From positions 2,046,001 through 2,110,000 of the forward strand of contig NC_134934.1 in assembly GCF_051020765.1 (NCBI RefSeq): a stretch of 64,000 nt of DNA, written 5' to 3'. Source of the stretch: Lasioglossum baleicum. Lineage: Eukaryota; Arthropoda; Insecta; Hymenoptera; Halictidae. The position numbers and the translations under genes are program-made. Under the pieces are notes generated by a model that had not been told where the DNA came from, made no database searches, and saw only the letters and a list, made by a program, of their open reading frames with translations. How positions within the stretch are numbered: position 1 is the stretch's first letter; the number at the start of each line of letters is the position of its first letter. Of the stretch, positions 1-13,000 are shown piece by piece.

Positions 1-1066
1 CCTACGACACGGAGGTCGAGAGCTGCCTCCGCTGGCAGCTCCATCGAAATTTAATCCGAAGACACTGCAATTTGACGGTCGAGCGACTGGCAGTTGGATC
101 CGACGTCGCCTTTCAGCTGGCCCGGGTTCTTGCCCCGGCATTATCCGCTTCCGGCACCGACTGGCGGGATTGAAATTACTTTGTTTACTGGCGGGGGAGC
201 CGGCACGCCACCGCCCGGATGCAACAAAATCACTTGCTCCGAATACAAAGTTCTCATTCCGAGGAGAATCCCGCGCGTTTCGATCCCGTTCGCGCAGCTC
301 TTCGGAATGCATAAGATATTACTCGAGTGCCTGCCCCGGGAAAAACTTTATGAACTTCGCCCCGTGGCTTCTACGGTGCGGCATACTAACCCTTTCGATG
401 CTGTGTTGGCCGCCACGGTGTCGCACGAGACGGTTCTGCTGTGATCTTCACGATCAATCTTGCGGGTACTTGCCACTTTTCTGAGGCTGGCAGTTTTTGG
501 CCTTTTGTTCTAGTTTTATTTCTTGTGTCGAAGTCTCGAACATTATCTATCATGTTCAGTAACATTGTAATTGATAGGTTTCATGATTTCAGTGCACATT
601 TTTGTGTCTCTAAATCAATGTACATATAATTGTTCAAGGGTGTATAAATGAACAGCAATGTTGTTGATCGTTACCAAAAACGTAGACGAGATTTTAAAAA
701 CAAATCCAAAGTAAGTAGTTCATTATTAAACGAATCAAATTCGACACTTCCAGTCAGAAAGTTCATAATTATGTTCAAGTTAGCTGAAACACAACCAGCA
801 AGAAATGGAACATTTTCTAGTACATACAAACAGAAAAATCTTCCAGTATTGCAGACTACAAATGATTAAATATTGATTTTTGTTGCTCGTTTGGAAGTCA
901 AGATTTGCGTCAGTGATGGTGGAAAGGTTGTCAACATTAATAATTAGTTAATTTCATTTTGCGTCACCGATTAGCACGTTGGAACGTAAATTCTGCCGGC
1001 TGTCTCTGGGGCCCGACCTCAACGGGGTCAGATTAGGGGCTTAGAGAGCGAGAAACAGAGAGAGAG

Positions 1067-1071
<5 letters not shown>

Positions 1072-1105
<34 letters not shown>

Positions 1106-1116
1106 AAGAGAGAGAC
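1072..1116 (+). repeat. (GA)n microsatellite
   Basis: GA dinucleotide tract with a few interruptions, read as GA on the + strand. It creates a spurious Ser-Leu-rich open frame on the minus strand. Confidence 0.95.
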
Positions 1117-4100
1117 TTGTAGCTATATGACCTAGGCGTCGCGACGCCCGGATTCTGGAACCGCGGACTGTATAATCAGACGCGTCGCTGGTTTCGCCGT
1201 GCACACCTGGTTCGCCCGCATTCACGGACGCACGCCGCATCGCATACAACGCTAACGTACTACACGCCGCGCCGGCAGTAGTGCAGCTACGCGTTTGGTG
1301 CATACGCGGTGATGCAGATGGCCAGGGCAGCCGCTATGCGGAGATCGCGCTTATTAGGGACGACGTCGACGCGCATTCTCCTCGCGATGCCTCCCGTTTT
1401 TCGGCTGGAGCCACCATTATTCCAACAATTGTTCGAAACTCCTGCCGACTCTGAATCGACAAAACGAATATTTACTGGAGACTTAACCCTGCTTCTAGCT
1501 TAATCTGCACTACAATATGTCTGATCTGAAAAATTTTTGAAATAAGGTCAACGTGTATATTGGTAGAAATTGTCTCATACTTTTTCCAGTCCTTATACAA
1601 TCTTGACAAATAATTTGTATACATATATGATCCTGGGATAGTATGTCATCCATTTTTGTTTTACGCAAACCAACCAATTAAGTTTTATTCATAATGCTAA
1701 ATATATTTTTAAAGTAATACATCTTATGACGTGGATTGAAATAAATGAAATGTGAAGTCTTATTATGAGGAACGTCTGAGGGTTCTCGTCAATGTCAACC
1801 TTGTACATACAAGATTGATGATGTGTGTAATGTGTAACGATTGTAACTATGCTAATTTTTCCGTAACGAGCAACCGCAATGAAATCTGCAGAGCATCGGA
1901 GAGTCGATGACAAGTTCCCTCCTCGCCAAAGCCGCGAACCACGAAAAGAATCTTGCTCGATCCGGCGTAAGGATCGATCGATCGACGATCAGCGAATTAT
2001 TCGCGGGCCCGTTTGCTGTGTCGCCTTTTGCGCGAGAGTAAAAGTGAGTCCGGCTTCAAGTCGGACGGCGTTGTTGCTCCCATTCGTAGATGCACACAAT
2101 ACAATTAGTGACTAGAAATACAATTAGTTTGTAGAAGTTTCGAGAGGTAAGTCCGTTACGCGCGCGCGCTCGCAGCTCGCGAAAACCATCCCTTTAACGA
2201 GGATTTCCAGAGAGGCCGGAGCTGCGACGTCCACCGGATACATCCGAGGCGGACGAGGAGAGACGGAGAGGCAAAGGATAAATTGTCGCGGCCACGCTTT
2301 GGCCTCTCATCGAGCCTGCTGCCTTTGATTACCGCACCTTTGACAGTCCGACACCCCCTCCAGACCATCGCCCCCTACAACCGAAAGCCCGTCCAGAAAT
2401 ATTCCTGGTACCCCTCGAACCTCACGTCGAAATTCTATTAAACAGATTTTTAATTCGTTTTCAGGAACTACGTGTACGTTCACGGAGAACGTTTTTCCTC
2501 CGTAGATTAATACACACCTCTCTGTCTTCCCTGTGTACTAGTCCATTCTCTACGTTTGCTCCTCTTGACGTCACGACGTATCTACGACACAGAAAAGTCT
2601 GCGCCGTTTAATATAGTTAATACGTCGGAGTTACGGGCCACGATATCGCCAGGATCGACGACGATACGGTGGCTCTTTCCCGGACCGGATGTGTAATAAA
2701 AACCGACGTCCCGGTAACATTAACGCTGATATCGTGGACCTTGGCTATCTCGTGGCTCGTGGCGTCGCTGTTTGACACCTGGCTCGTCTCGTTCGTCGTT
2801 GAAAATAATCTTAGCCGATGATTTTTATTCGAGACCGTCGGTGGTCAGAAGCGGGGCGTTTTGTAAACACTGATGGACCTCTTTTTAATTTTACCTTTCT
2901 TAAATTTTCAGCTATTTTCAGTCGATATAATTTTGCAAATAATTGTCGTCTACTTTTTAAAAGAAGTCCGTCTTGTGGGGGATTCGAAAATACGTCTTCC
3001 ACTCTTTAACTCACGAATTACAAAATCGTCTACATAATTTTAGGAATATTTGTCGGCTAGTTTTTGGAAGAAATTCATGGAAAGGAGTGATATTTTAGGA
3101 GTCTAGAGAAAAAGAGAGAGAGAGGGAGAGAGAGGCGAACGACCCATAAAACAATGAATTACAGAACGACGGACGGAGGATTAGAATTCAGTTAGGCGAA
3201 AGTACGATGATGCATGCGGTCCCACGCTTCTGGCCGCGGCGCGGCGGTGTAAATAGGCTGTTCTACTTAGGGTACATCAGTCCCTCGTAAATTCCGGGAT
3301 GTTTTTCGCGTGGGCGGTCTGCGAACCAGATACCGGGGGTTGGGAACGACGGGGCGAGGGTCGCCAGTGGGTAGAATCCCGGAGTGATTTATATGCGGTG
3401 AGTCGGTGTCATCTAACTTTTAAATTAAGACTCCGTGTGCCGGATCCGCACGCCACCGCCATGTCTGCTCCTCTCCACCATCCTCTCTCCTTCTCTCTCA
3501 CACACACTCTCTCTCTTTTTCTCTTGGTTGCGAGTTCTATCTTTCTAGTAACTACCCTCGTTGTGCGTGGTGCGCGCGTGTCTTCTATTTATTACGGGCG
3601 TGAGAGCATCGTTCAGTAAAAAATACACACACCGGCGCGTTTATGGGATCCGATGGCCGCGGATGCGTGACTGTACCCGCCTACCTTGGCTGCGCTTTAA
3701 AACACACCCTTTGACTCTCACCCCCTCGGCCGCCCCGTTTCACGGTATCAACGTTTTCTGCCCGCCACGTAACACTTTGTAGCGGCATTGGGGCCTGATT
3801 ATGCAAAGGAATCCCGCCTTTCGCGCGGAATACCGATTATCGCCACTGCTTTAAGCTCCGAACGTTTGCCGCCCTACACGGCACGGGGGTTGCTAAAATG
3901 GGACGCGTTTCGATAAAGGGGTTGCAACCATACGACTACAGTTCCACCCGGTTTTATTTTTAAGAAAGATTAACAGCGTGGATCACGCGCGCAGATTCAA
4001 CGAAGGTGGCGTCGGTTAAAGGAGTCTTAACTCTTGGATGGGGCTGGCTTTTTACATCTCGTTGACAATGATGTCCGGGTCTATTAGAATATAGAAATTG

Positions 4101-4245
4101 TGATAATATCTTCGTCAAACTTAAATGTTGTTGATATTTCTTATATTGTGGAAGTTTATGCTATTAGTTATTAGTAAGTAAAATACAATTATAAAAAGAT
4201 GCAGCAACTTGTTTGGAAATACATCAAGCGTAACGTTTTTCTTCA

Positions 4246-4380
4246 AGCCACAAACGATTAATAATTACGAACAGCTACGAATAAAATCAGCGCCGTGAAA
4301 TAAAATTAACAATTCCAGCCACAAATGATTAATAATTGCGAACAGTCACGAATGAAATCAGTGATAGAAAGTAAGATTGG
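4246..4380 (+). repeat. Direct tandem duplication, about 71-bp unit
   Basis: Two adjacent copies start at 4246 and 4317 with the shared opening AGCCACAAAYGATTAATAAT. Similarity runs through the AATCAGYG motif and then decays. The flanks are AT-rich and non-coding. Confidence 0.8.
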
Positions 4381-4846
4381 CTATTCGGACTAATAATTGG
4401 ATTTTCGTTTAAAAATCGTTAGTCGAATGAAATTCTCGACAACCAGGCTCAAAATAGACCCAGCCACCGCCGTCCGAGGGTAGTTCTCCGTTCTTGTCCA
4501 CGTGTCTGAAAGACGTTCGGTCACGTAGGGGATGTAAGCCGATCGCGTGGCGATCGTATGGCCAATTTGCCAGTTTTATGACACGGCATCCCCTGCCTTA
4601 TTTGCAGCGGCGACGAACGAGACGTTTTTCCCCCTCTTTCGCCCCTTCCACAGACCCCCCCCACCATAAACCTATTCCTCCCCGCCAGAATCAATCGACC
4701 CAGATCGAATTCTCGAGCCGGGACGAAAAATCATAAAACGAAACGACGACTTACTTCTTGCGCGTAGCGAGAACACCAGACACTGCCTGCAACATTGCGA
4801 TTTTACCATACTTTAGTACAGTGTTCGATTGTTCCATAGTGCAGTT

Positions 4847-4861
4847 TATATATACATACAT

Positions 4862-4892
<31 letters not shown>

Positions 4893-4893
4893 C
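4847..4893. repeat. (TA)n microsatellite
   Basis: An almost pure TA tract with short interruptions (TACATA, AAATA), in non-coding sequence. Confidence 0.95.
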
Positions 4894-7800
4894 CATAGCA
4901 GTGACCGTTTTCATTTTACTATCTTTTTACATGGAACCCCGCCCCCTGTGTTCTTTTGCATCGAAACCGAGCATAGCATATAGATGATCCCCAGTGTGTT
5001 TTTAAACGACAGTTACACAGGATGCTGCCAATCTGGTGATACAACTAAAAAAGGGAGTGAATCTGGATGTTAAAATAAATCGAGGAGAATCAAATTTTGC
5101 TCTCCGAGGTTTCGTTCTCGAGAAAACCCTGTGGGCAACCAGGGTCGTTTATGTTCGTAGCGAAATTTCACTCTTGCATCTCATTTCGATATTTATATTA
5201 TATGTTAAAATAGGGACTTCAATGCGTGTTCTAGAAATTAAAAAAATTTTCTGTAAGTATAAAAATTAGTCGTCGACATAAACGGCCCAGTTTGTAGCCG
5301 GCGTTAAATTTGAAGATTCGTCAAGTTGCGTGCAATGTTGAATAGGAATTGGCTGACCATAGCTTGCCAATTCTACTTCTTGTAAGTACCAATGCATGCG
5401 AACCTGACGAATTGTTCAAGACGATTTTCTCGAGACTGAAAGTCTGTTTGGAAAAATTGTATTCTATATTTTCGACTTATTTCTTCCCGTAGAATTTTCT
5501 CGTCTTTAGTTGTATCGCTAGATTGGAAGCAGCCTGTACATATTTATTATTACACTATAACCCTTTCAGAGTTGTGTGAACCAAGTAGCGGAACTGTTTA
5601 TCTTATGTTCGAGTGAATTTTCTGTCCACGTTCTCTTTTATTTATTAACCGACGCTCGCACGTGTTCGAAAGATTTATGTTTCGAGGCGCGTGCTGTGTG
5701 TGTCTCTCACGTGATCGCGCGTCGCGTCGTTCTTCCAACAACGGGAATGATGCTTTTGTTGCTCTAGCGGTTAAGAGAAACGATATATACATATATTCCC
5801 ACCCCACCCAAAAAAATACCGTGCACATAATCATGCAACATGTGTGACTTAAAGAGAGATCGCCTTTTAGGGGAAAAACCGCCGTCCATGGTGGTGACTT
5901 CCAGGAGCGTGAGGGAGAAGCCCGGGGACAGATTGAAGCGTCAGTTTCTCGCGGTACCTACTAATTTTCCAATAAGGCAGTTCGTTTTCCGCTATATATA
6001 TATATATATGAACCGATCGCATACATATACATCTACCTAAAAAAATATATATAAATATTATATGTATATCTCTGCGTATGCGTGTGCATGTGTGTGTACG
6101 TCATCTGCCGACCGGTCGCGATTCTAACCGGCATAAAGAATCGCGTCGATTGGGAACCCCGACGAATCGGGAGAGAAGAGTCAAACGGAGCTTTCCCATT
6201 TTCCCTGGGCCCCGTTTTTCATCGAATTCAATTCGCCATCGGACTTTTTCTTCAAGCCTAACGACGCCCGAAAACGAGCGAACGATTGGCGAAGAGACAC
6301 GTGGGCGGCCACGTGGCGCTCGCCGGTCATTTTCGCGAAATTTCGTTCTTCTATCAGTTCTGTGTAACGTGCCGAATTTCTTTTGCCTTTGGATATCGTG
6401 AATTGAATTTTGGAAACGCGGCTGCGGTCCTTTTTTTGATCATAGTCCCTCGATTTTCTGTTCTATTTTCCACTTTATACATTTCTGTTCTAATAAGCCG
6501 TCTCCTTTTGAATAATTAAAATAGTAAAATTAACGTGTCTCATTACGAGAGCGAATTGATTGTAAAATATGTATATTTTGACCGGAGAGTATGTTGATTG
6601 CGAGATGTGATCGGTCGGCAGAGCTGTAACAGATTTTATTTGTTCTACTTTGGACGGCTACGAATCGTGCACAGGTATACCATATATCGTTTACACCTCA
6701 CTCACGCTACGTACACGTATCGCTCACCAGATACTCCCGGCATTCCTACATTCCTCGATGTTCGTCTCGAAGATACGTAACGCCCACGCAACGGGCGCCG
6801 CGTGTGTTCCGGTGGATGTGTTCTCCCGCGGGCGATCCCGCAACATTCTACTCCGTGACCCCGAATTCTCGCACGCTTGTTCTTTCATCCGACAATGTTA
6901 CAATCCCATCGATCCCTCCGATCAATACATCGATTGCTATTCCGCGACACGCGGCGCCAGGGCGCGTGCAATTTCCAAGCGTGCGGAATTCCACGGAGAA
7001 ACAACCCCTACCAATCGCGACCTCCGAACGAAAATTTGAAAGTCTCGGGCGGTTGCACCTATTATCAATTCTCGCACGCTTGCTCTTCAACCCTTAACTT
7101 CCAACATCAATTTCGATGTCCTTAACCCTTCATTTCTAAAAAATTTCGTTTATACATTGACCCAAGAACGTTTAAAATCCAACAATATCCAGAGTTCGAA
7201 AAATTATGACTAAATTATTCTTGGTTAAAACTGAACCATGTTCGTGAGCGTCTCGGAATTTGTTGGTAATATATATGATCAAATTGTATTGGTTACAATT
7301 CAACCATTTTCTATTTTGATTCTACTTGGACGTCTAAGGGTTGAAGGTGTCTAATTCCGCCGACTCTTTTTATCGAGATTAATTTTCGCGTAGCTTCGCA
7401 AGCGTGCAGAATTTCGATTTTCGTCCCCCGGAAAGAATATATCTAGCCTCGTGGCTCCGAAGGGACCTGGGAAATCTCGGGCGGTCGTCTTTCGAGAGGT
7501 GGCATCGCTATTGTGCACGCACACATACGTACACACACATACAGAACACACACAGCCCTGGCACATTGAGCCGAGTATATAATATACCCGGTGGTTCTGC
7601 GTTCTGGCAGCCGTGTTACGGTGGTGAACGAGCCGTGAACGGCTCCTGGTTCGTTTGAACCGCTGTTCCTCACACTTTTCCCACGAGGGGCGAGCCTGCA
7701 CCGCTGTCTTAGCCCTAGTTTTTCGACAGGGATGCCGCAGTACACTCGGTACAGTACTGTTGGTCGCGAAAGACTCGTACACCCTCGCATTGCAAATATT

Positions 7801-7927
7801 TCGGGAGAAGAATCCGACGTTTTGCACATTTTGTGACTTGCTGTAGTCAGACAGATTCTGGAGAAATGATTTCTTTTTGTGTTTGTCTCTGAGAGTGTGC
7901 ATGTAAAACGAAGCCAGAAATGTTTGA

Positions 7928-8465
7928 AAATGTACGAACAACTGCCTCGTATATGTTAGAATGTATAAAATATTTTATTCCCACAGTGATGCTAATGAGA
8001 ATCAACATGTACGAACCTCTGCAAATAGTTACAGTGTATACATGAAAATGTATAAAACATCCTGTTACTACAATGATACTGATAGCAACAATTCAATTCT
8101 GTGAATGCGCACAACGGGGACAATAAACGTCAATCAAGAGGCGCAGGCAAAATGTATGAACATCCACAAACGTTCGATATATTGAAATGTACAAAACATC
8201 CTATTATTTTGATTATACTAACAATATAATAACGATACATCTTATGTATATACAAAAGGGATACAGTAAATGGCAATCGAAAAGTGTAGGTGGAAGTGTG
8301 TAAAAATCTATAGACCACCTTGAATACATTAAAATTAATAAAACCTCTTAATTAATGCCTAGTAACGACATAGTTCACGACTATAGGCAGCAACGTATGA
8401 AAATCTGCGAACAGTCAATTCGAATATATTAAAATTAACAAAACGTTCTATTACGATAGTAGAAT
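7928..8465 (+). repeat. Degenerate tandem repeat, about five copies of a ~75-bp core
   Basis: Related segments begin near 7928, 8009, 8150, 8297 and 8392. Each starts with a variant of ATGTAYGAAMATCTGCRAA. Each continues to a variant of ATTRAAATGTAYAAAACATCCT followed by an AT-rich run. Spacing between cores varies from about 80 to 147 bp, so this is an old, decayed array. Confidence 0.65.
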
Positions 8466-9098
8466 TTTTATGTCTCGGACTGTGCACTAGATTTTCAATA
8501 TTTTCTGTCTTCGATTTACCAGCATTTTCGAGTAAACAACTATAATACATGTTATCCCTGCATTTTTCCTGGTTGCGTCGGATTACACAAATCTCTGAAC
8601 GTCCATAAAACGTGAAAAATTCGCGTCTTCTCTTAAAATACTTGTTCATCAGGTGCACGTAGACTTCGTCGACCGACGGCGGGCTTCTATGAATGTCAGG
8701 GTTCAGATGAGTAAACTGTGGCCGTTAGGGATGCTGTATACCTAGCAGCAGACATCAGGAAGCGAGTCTTGGGGGCAGAATCTCGGTGAAACGTCAGGTT
8801 GTAAAGCTTGTGAATTTCGTATCGAACGAGGATGCGGGCGTAGCTATAAGAGAAGAGTGTCGGAAAGAATCACGGGCGGGAAGGTGATTACTGTACCGGC
8901 GTTAAGGTTGCCTCGGTCTAGATAGGTCGTAGAGGTAAGAGTGAGAGGGAGAGAAAGCGAGAGGAAAGAGGAAACAAGAGAAAATCAGAGGGGAAAATGA
9001 AAGGGAACCGAGACATACGATAGCGAAAGATACGAGAGAAATACGAAAAAGAAATACGAAAAAGAAAACAGAAACAAAACGTTTTGGATCTACTGTAG

Positions 9099-9312
9099 GG
9101 AAGGGGTACTACTACCATACGGGAGGTCCGATGTCAACGTCCGGCGGTGGACGTAGGCACAACGGACCCCACAACGGGCACCACAACACGGGCGCGATGA
9201 CCATCGAATATAACGGTCATCATCCACCGCGAGAGCCGCGAAAAGAGGAGAGCACGCTCGTCAGACGGAGTTTCCGAAGGAGCGGCGACGAGTGGCGCGG
9301 CGACAGTAGGAG
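9099..9312 (+). CDS. Rim: Rim exon: N-terminal basic linker (ATG 9131)
   Basis: Encodes a Gly/His-rich start followed by a basic segment containing VRRSFRRSGDEWRGDSRR. It ends in phase 2 at a donor AG/GTGCGT. The next exon completes Arg and continues FTERRGKKTVRFDGG, a typical RIM linker before PDZ. A possible acceptor (CTACTGTAG) ends at 9098, and the frame is open across it as GKGYYYHTGGP before the Met at 9131. So this may be an internal exon of a longer isoform, or the first coding exon. If a 5' exon ending at 8934 is spliced to 9099, an in-frame TAG at 8919-8921 makes ATG 9131 the first start in that transcript. The polypyrimidine tract is weak, so the 5' boundary is less certain than the 3' one. 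Confidence 0.75.
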
Positions 9313-9810
9313 GTGCGTGTGCAAAAGAAAAAAAAAAGAAATTGGCAAAACCGTGTCTTGTCTTTTCAGTTCGTTTCATCACTCAATTTTCACTTCTCTC
9401 GTCTACCCGCGGAACACTTCGTTTTCTCTACGATTACGATTCTTCCTTTTCCGCGATTCGGATTTCGCGTCGTCCCGGGATTGCCGGTCTCTGGCGACAC
9501 CCAGGATGCTGAATCTTGAATCGGATCGATCGCTTCTTCTTCGCGTGATCCTCTTCTCGGTGTCGAGCCTCGTGAGAGGGACAGACGACGATCATGAACG
9601 ACGACGCTGACTCGGACTCGTCATTCCACTGGCAACCTCGGGACTGAAATCGACCACGATCTCAAGGAACGGCCTTGCGCACGGCTACGCAGACACCCAC
9701 GAACAATAACACTTTACTCTAGCCAAAAAATAAAACAAAACAGGAACACATACACACAGGCACATAGAGTAGCTCGTCCCGCATCTCTGTGTATGTGGCG
9801 TGTCCACCAG
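9313..9810 (+). other. Rim intron
   Basis: Intron between the first two recognised coding exons (GTGCGT donor, CCACCAG acceptor). I see nothing else functional in it. Confidence 0.75.
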
Positions 9811-10000
9811 GTTCACGGAGAGGAGGGGGAAAAAGACAGTGCGATTTGACGGTGGGACCAATGTCGGCGGCCCTCACGAGGAGTGGTCCTGGGAGGCCGA
9901 TCGACAGGGTAGCCAAGACAGCGCGACCAAAGACTCCGGGATAGACACCTCTAGCACCTTCACGAGCAGTGAAGACAGCAACAGGGGCGACCTGCCCAAG
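9811..10000 (+). CDS. Rim: Rim exon: linker before PDZ
   Basis: Residues about 61-124 of the assembled protein. The exon reads FTERRGKKTVRFDGG, then an acidic/Trp segment, then a Ser/Thr-rich stretch with KDSGIDTSSTFTSSEDS, and ends at DLPK in phase 0 (CCCAAG/GTACGC). The KKTVRFDGG block just before the PDZ domain is a hallmark of RIM proteins. No fold is predicted. It is likely an unstructured, phosphorylatable linker. The splice to 9312 restores AG+G = Arg. Confidence 0.9.
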
Positions 10001-13000
10001 GTACGCGCGGCCGTCGTCGATGCTTTTTTTGGGAGTCGGTCGCACGCACATGCGGGGTAGAGGGCGGTGTGGTTCTCGGCCAGGCCAGGCAGTCGCTTCG
10101 ATTAGAGTACCTTTAGGAGGATATAACAGACACATGGTGGATCGAGTAAAAGGGGTCTCTCTCTGAGCAAGATGATCGATTCCGGTGTTCTACTATTGTA
10201 TATTGTATATGTATGACCGAATAACGACACGCTTTTCTTTGTCACGCTTGCACTCTCTGTTCGCGTCGCGCTCAGCCGAATTTTTCAGGCGCTAAACCGT
10301 GGCGGATCTCTGTCGTCCAAAGTGGAATACTACGGTCTACTCTTCCTCGATCCTTGCTTACTCATAGAGCTTTAGTGGAGAGTGAGAGAGCGAGAGTGTC
10401 TGTGAGAGAGAGAAAGGACAAAAGTGAGGGAGAGAGGACTATCCTTGGCCTTGTTAGTGCCTGATGGTTTATGCAACCTAGAGTAGAGTTTCTTTAGCAA
10501 GTTTTCGACTTGACCCTTTCGTTGCTTCGAGCCTCGCCACCAGCCTGGTGCTCTCGAATCATTTCAGTTTACTGATTCAATCATTTCGGACGAGTCGCAT
10601 CTTTCGGTTTAGAGTAGTTTAGACGAATAGACACAGTAGAAGCCTACAACGATTCCACTTGGTCTGTCTTGGAGGCGCAACGAAAGGGTTAACATGCACC
10701 TCGACGCGCGTCAAATGCCAGGTGAGCCGAAGTTTCAGGGAGGCCTGTCTCGTTCCGATCATCGCCTGTCTCTTTTGTCGCCAGCGACACTTGTCGAACT
10801 TTGTGACCAAGATACCTCTTTTGCTCGATTTACCCCCGAACTTCGAGCTTGACGGCTTTCGTGCTTGGTCCCGTCTTTTTCTCTAGCGGACCACTCGCGT
10901 TGTCGCCGTGGTCCTGTTGCGTTGTTACTGTTGTTGTTGTTACTGTGATTGTGTATACCGTTTTTGCTCCGCCAGGCCGCGCCGCGCCGCGCCGCCTCGG
11001 GCGAGCAGAAGGGAACGCGAACGTCCCTGGCCACCCGAATAGATGATCGCACCTTTCGCATGAGTCTTGAGTCTTGTCTCTCACCATCCGACAGGGTTCC
11101 CGGGACTTGGACACCATAGGCTTTAACAGGCCACCATATGGCTTTTCTTCACGGATCACCCGTGTCTCTATCACTCGTATTCACAATTCGACTGGCTATC
11201 CAGCGTCATGGACTCGCGATCGATCATCAATCCTCGCATAAATCCTCGTCTCTCTTCATTCATTCGTCTCATTCATAGCTTTCGACGATCACCACTCGGT
11301 TCTTGGACACTTTGCGTCGCGCACCTGTCTTTTTGGGGTCTTTAGGTAAAACCTTTCTTTGTTAGGTAAAACCGTCAGTAAAATCGTTTCTGCCGCAAGG
11401 GTGGAGCTCGCACGAGGAGGCACACGACTCTCTCATCATCCCCTCACCACTCACATCACCACTGTTCATTCACCACACGATACATCTCGCGCCGGCCGAC
11501 CCGGGACAATGTATCGTTCCACGTTATTAAACCAAAAACGGGGCTACAGTCGCGGGGAGGAACGGCTGCAATCACGCGTTTAATCAAGCTTTGACGGCGA
11601 CGCTCACTTGACCGGCCAGTTTCACAACCGACAAATTCCGAAACGATATTTCCGGGCCGGAATTGCGAGCGCCCGGCGTTAATTGGGAATGTATTTCTTC
11701 CACAGCGCGACTATTACTCCGCCGGCCGGACGGAATGGCCGGACAAGCGTCTCCAAACCGGAACCTCCGCGATCCAAAGAGATTTATCGTTACGGCCGAT
11801 AAATATTTTACTTTGCCTGCCTTCGTCTGGTAGAGCGCAAACGTTCGCGTTCGAACCGTACTGCTCTTCGTCTGGAGTCTCGCGAATTTCAGAATGATTT
11901 ATTAAAATGCTCGGGATGAACATGCGAGACTCAAAATTTTTAGGACACAGTGAAGCCCAGAATGACTTCTCGGACGTACTGTCAATCTGTTGATTTTCTA
12001 CTGGCCTTTAAAGGAACATGAAAAAGAGAATCTGTTAAGAAAAATTAATGTTTAAGATAAATTCAAACTAACTTCCGGGACTATTTGTTAATTTTTAAAT
12101 TTTCTGCTTGCTCTTGAGCAAAAATGCTAACAACCTAATGCAAAGAACACCAGAAATAAATGAATAAATAGAATGAATAAATGAATGCCTGTAGGAAGCT
12201 TGAAATGCTAAAATTAATTTATAGAGTGGAAAATAGCAGCGGAATGCAAGATGCAGAGATAAACGCAAGCGTCAGGGGCGATCGCGCTCTACCAATGGAG
12301 GCAGAGAACCGAGTCAGTCGAAAAATCACGGCGAACAGGACGGTTTCGTAACCGAAGAGGGAACATTCATGATCATCGCGTGAAAACGGAGCCCGTTGGC
12401 GGTACGGCCGGGCATCATCGGTCGTCATTGTTCTTCCGGGCGGGCAGCCTCCATTCGGACGTCAGTTTTCCGATAACCTCCTCGGCCCCGGGTATATTTG
12501 TCAATTTGCTGGCGTCGGAATGGCCGATGCCCAACCACCGTTCGATTATCCGTTATTGTTATTATACGACCTCGTAAATCGGCTTCGAATTTCGATCCGC
12601 GGCCCAAGCCAAGCCCCATTCTTTCGCGAGCCCTTTTCTTTTCTGTCTGTCGTGCTTGTGAAACCGCTCAAACGGAACCGGTACAGCTATCTGCGTGCTA
12701 TAAACTCGCCTAATCGACGAACCAGCGCACCAGCTTTTCGGACTAATCGTTCGTTCCCGAGTCCTGCGAAGTCTACAAAAATTAAGGCAGGACTCTGGAG
12801 ATGCAAAATGCTTCTTATGACCGTTTTTACGCTTTGATCAGATAAAAGTCTCTCTGATTAGTGGGTTAAACTAATTTCTCAGCTATTGATAGTTGATAAA
12901 AAATTGCATCTGTCTATAAGACTATATTTTTCTTATGTATACGAATCATTTTATATGTTTGCGATAAAAATGAGGAGGCGAAACACGAGACTGTACGAGC

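Larger units (their letters stand above)
1..9098. other. Non-coding region upstream of the first recognised Rim exon
   Basis: I find no recognisable coding exon here on either strand. Open frames are short and none shows a known domain or a convincing splice-site pair. It is probably an upstream Rim intron or 5' flank. It contains a GA tract (1072-1116), a TA tract (4847-4893), a 71-bp direct duplication (4246-4380) and degenerate repeats (7928-8465). A strong donor-like site (GAG/GTAAGA) at 8934/8935 could end a 5' untranslated exon that joins 9099 across a 164-nt GA-rich intron. Confidence 0.6.

Noticed and set aside
648..869. 73-codon + strand frame with a protein-like start and a donor-like GTAAGT
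   Set aside because: If spliced at GTAAGT it exits in phase 0, which does not fit the phase-1 entry of the exon at 9099. No homology is recognised.
7351..7941. 196-codon minus-strand open frame
   Set aside because: No domain, Cys/Val repeats arise from a CA/TG-rich tract, and no splice or start context supports it.
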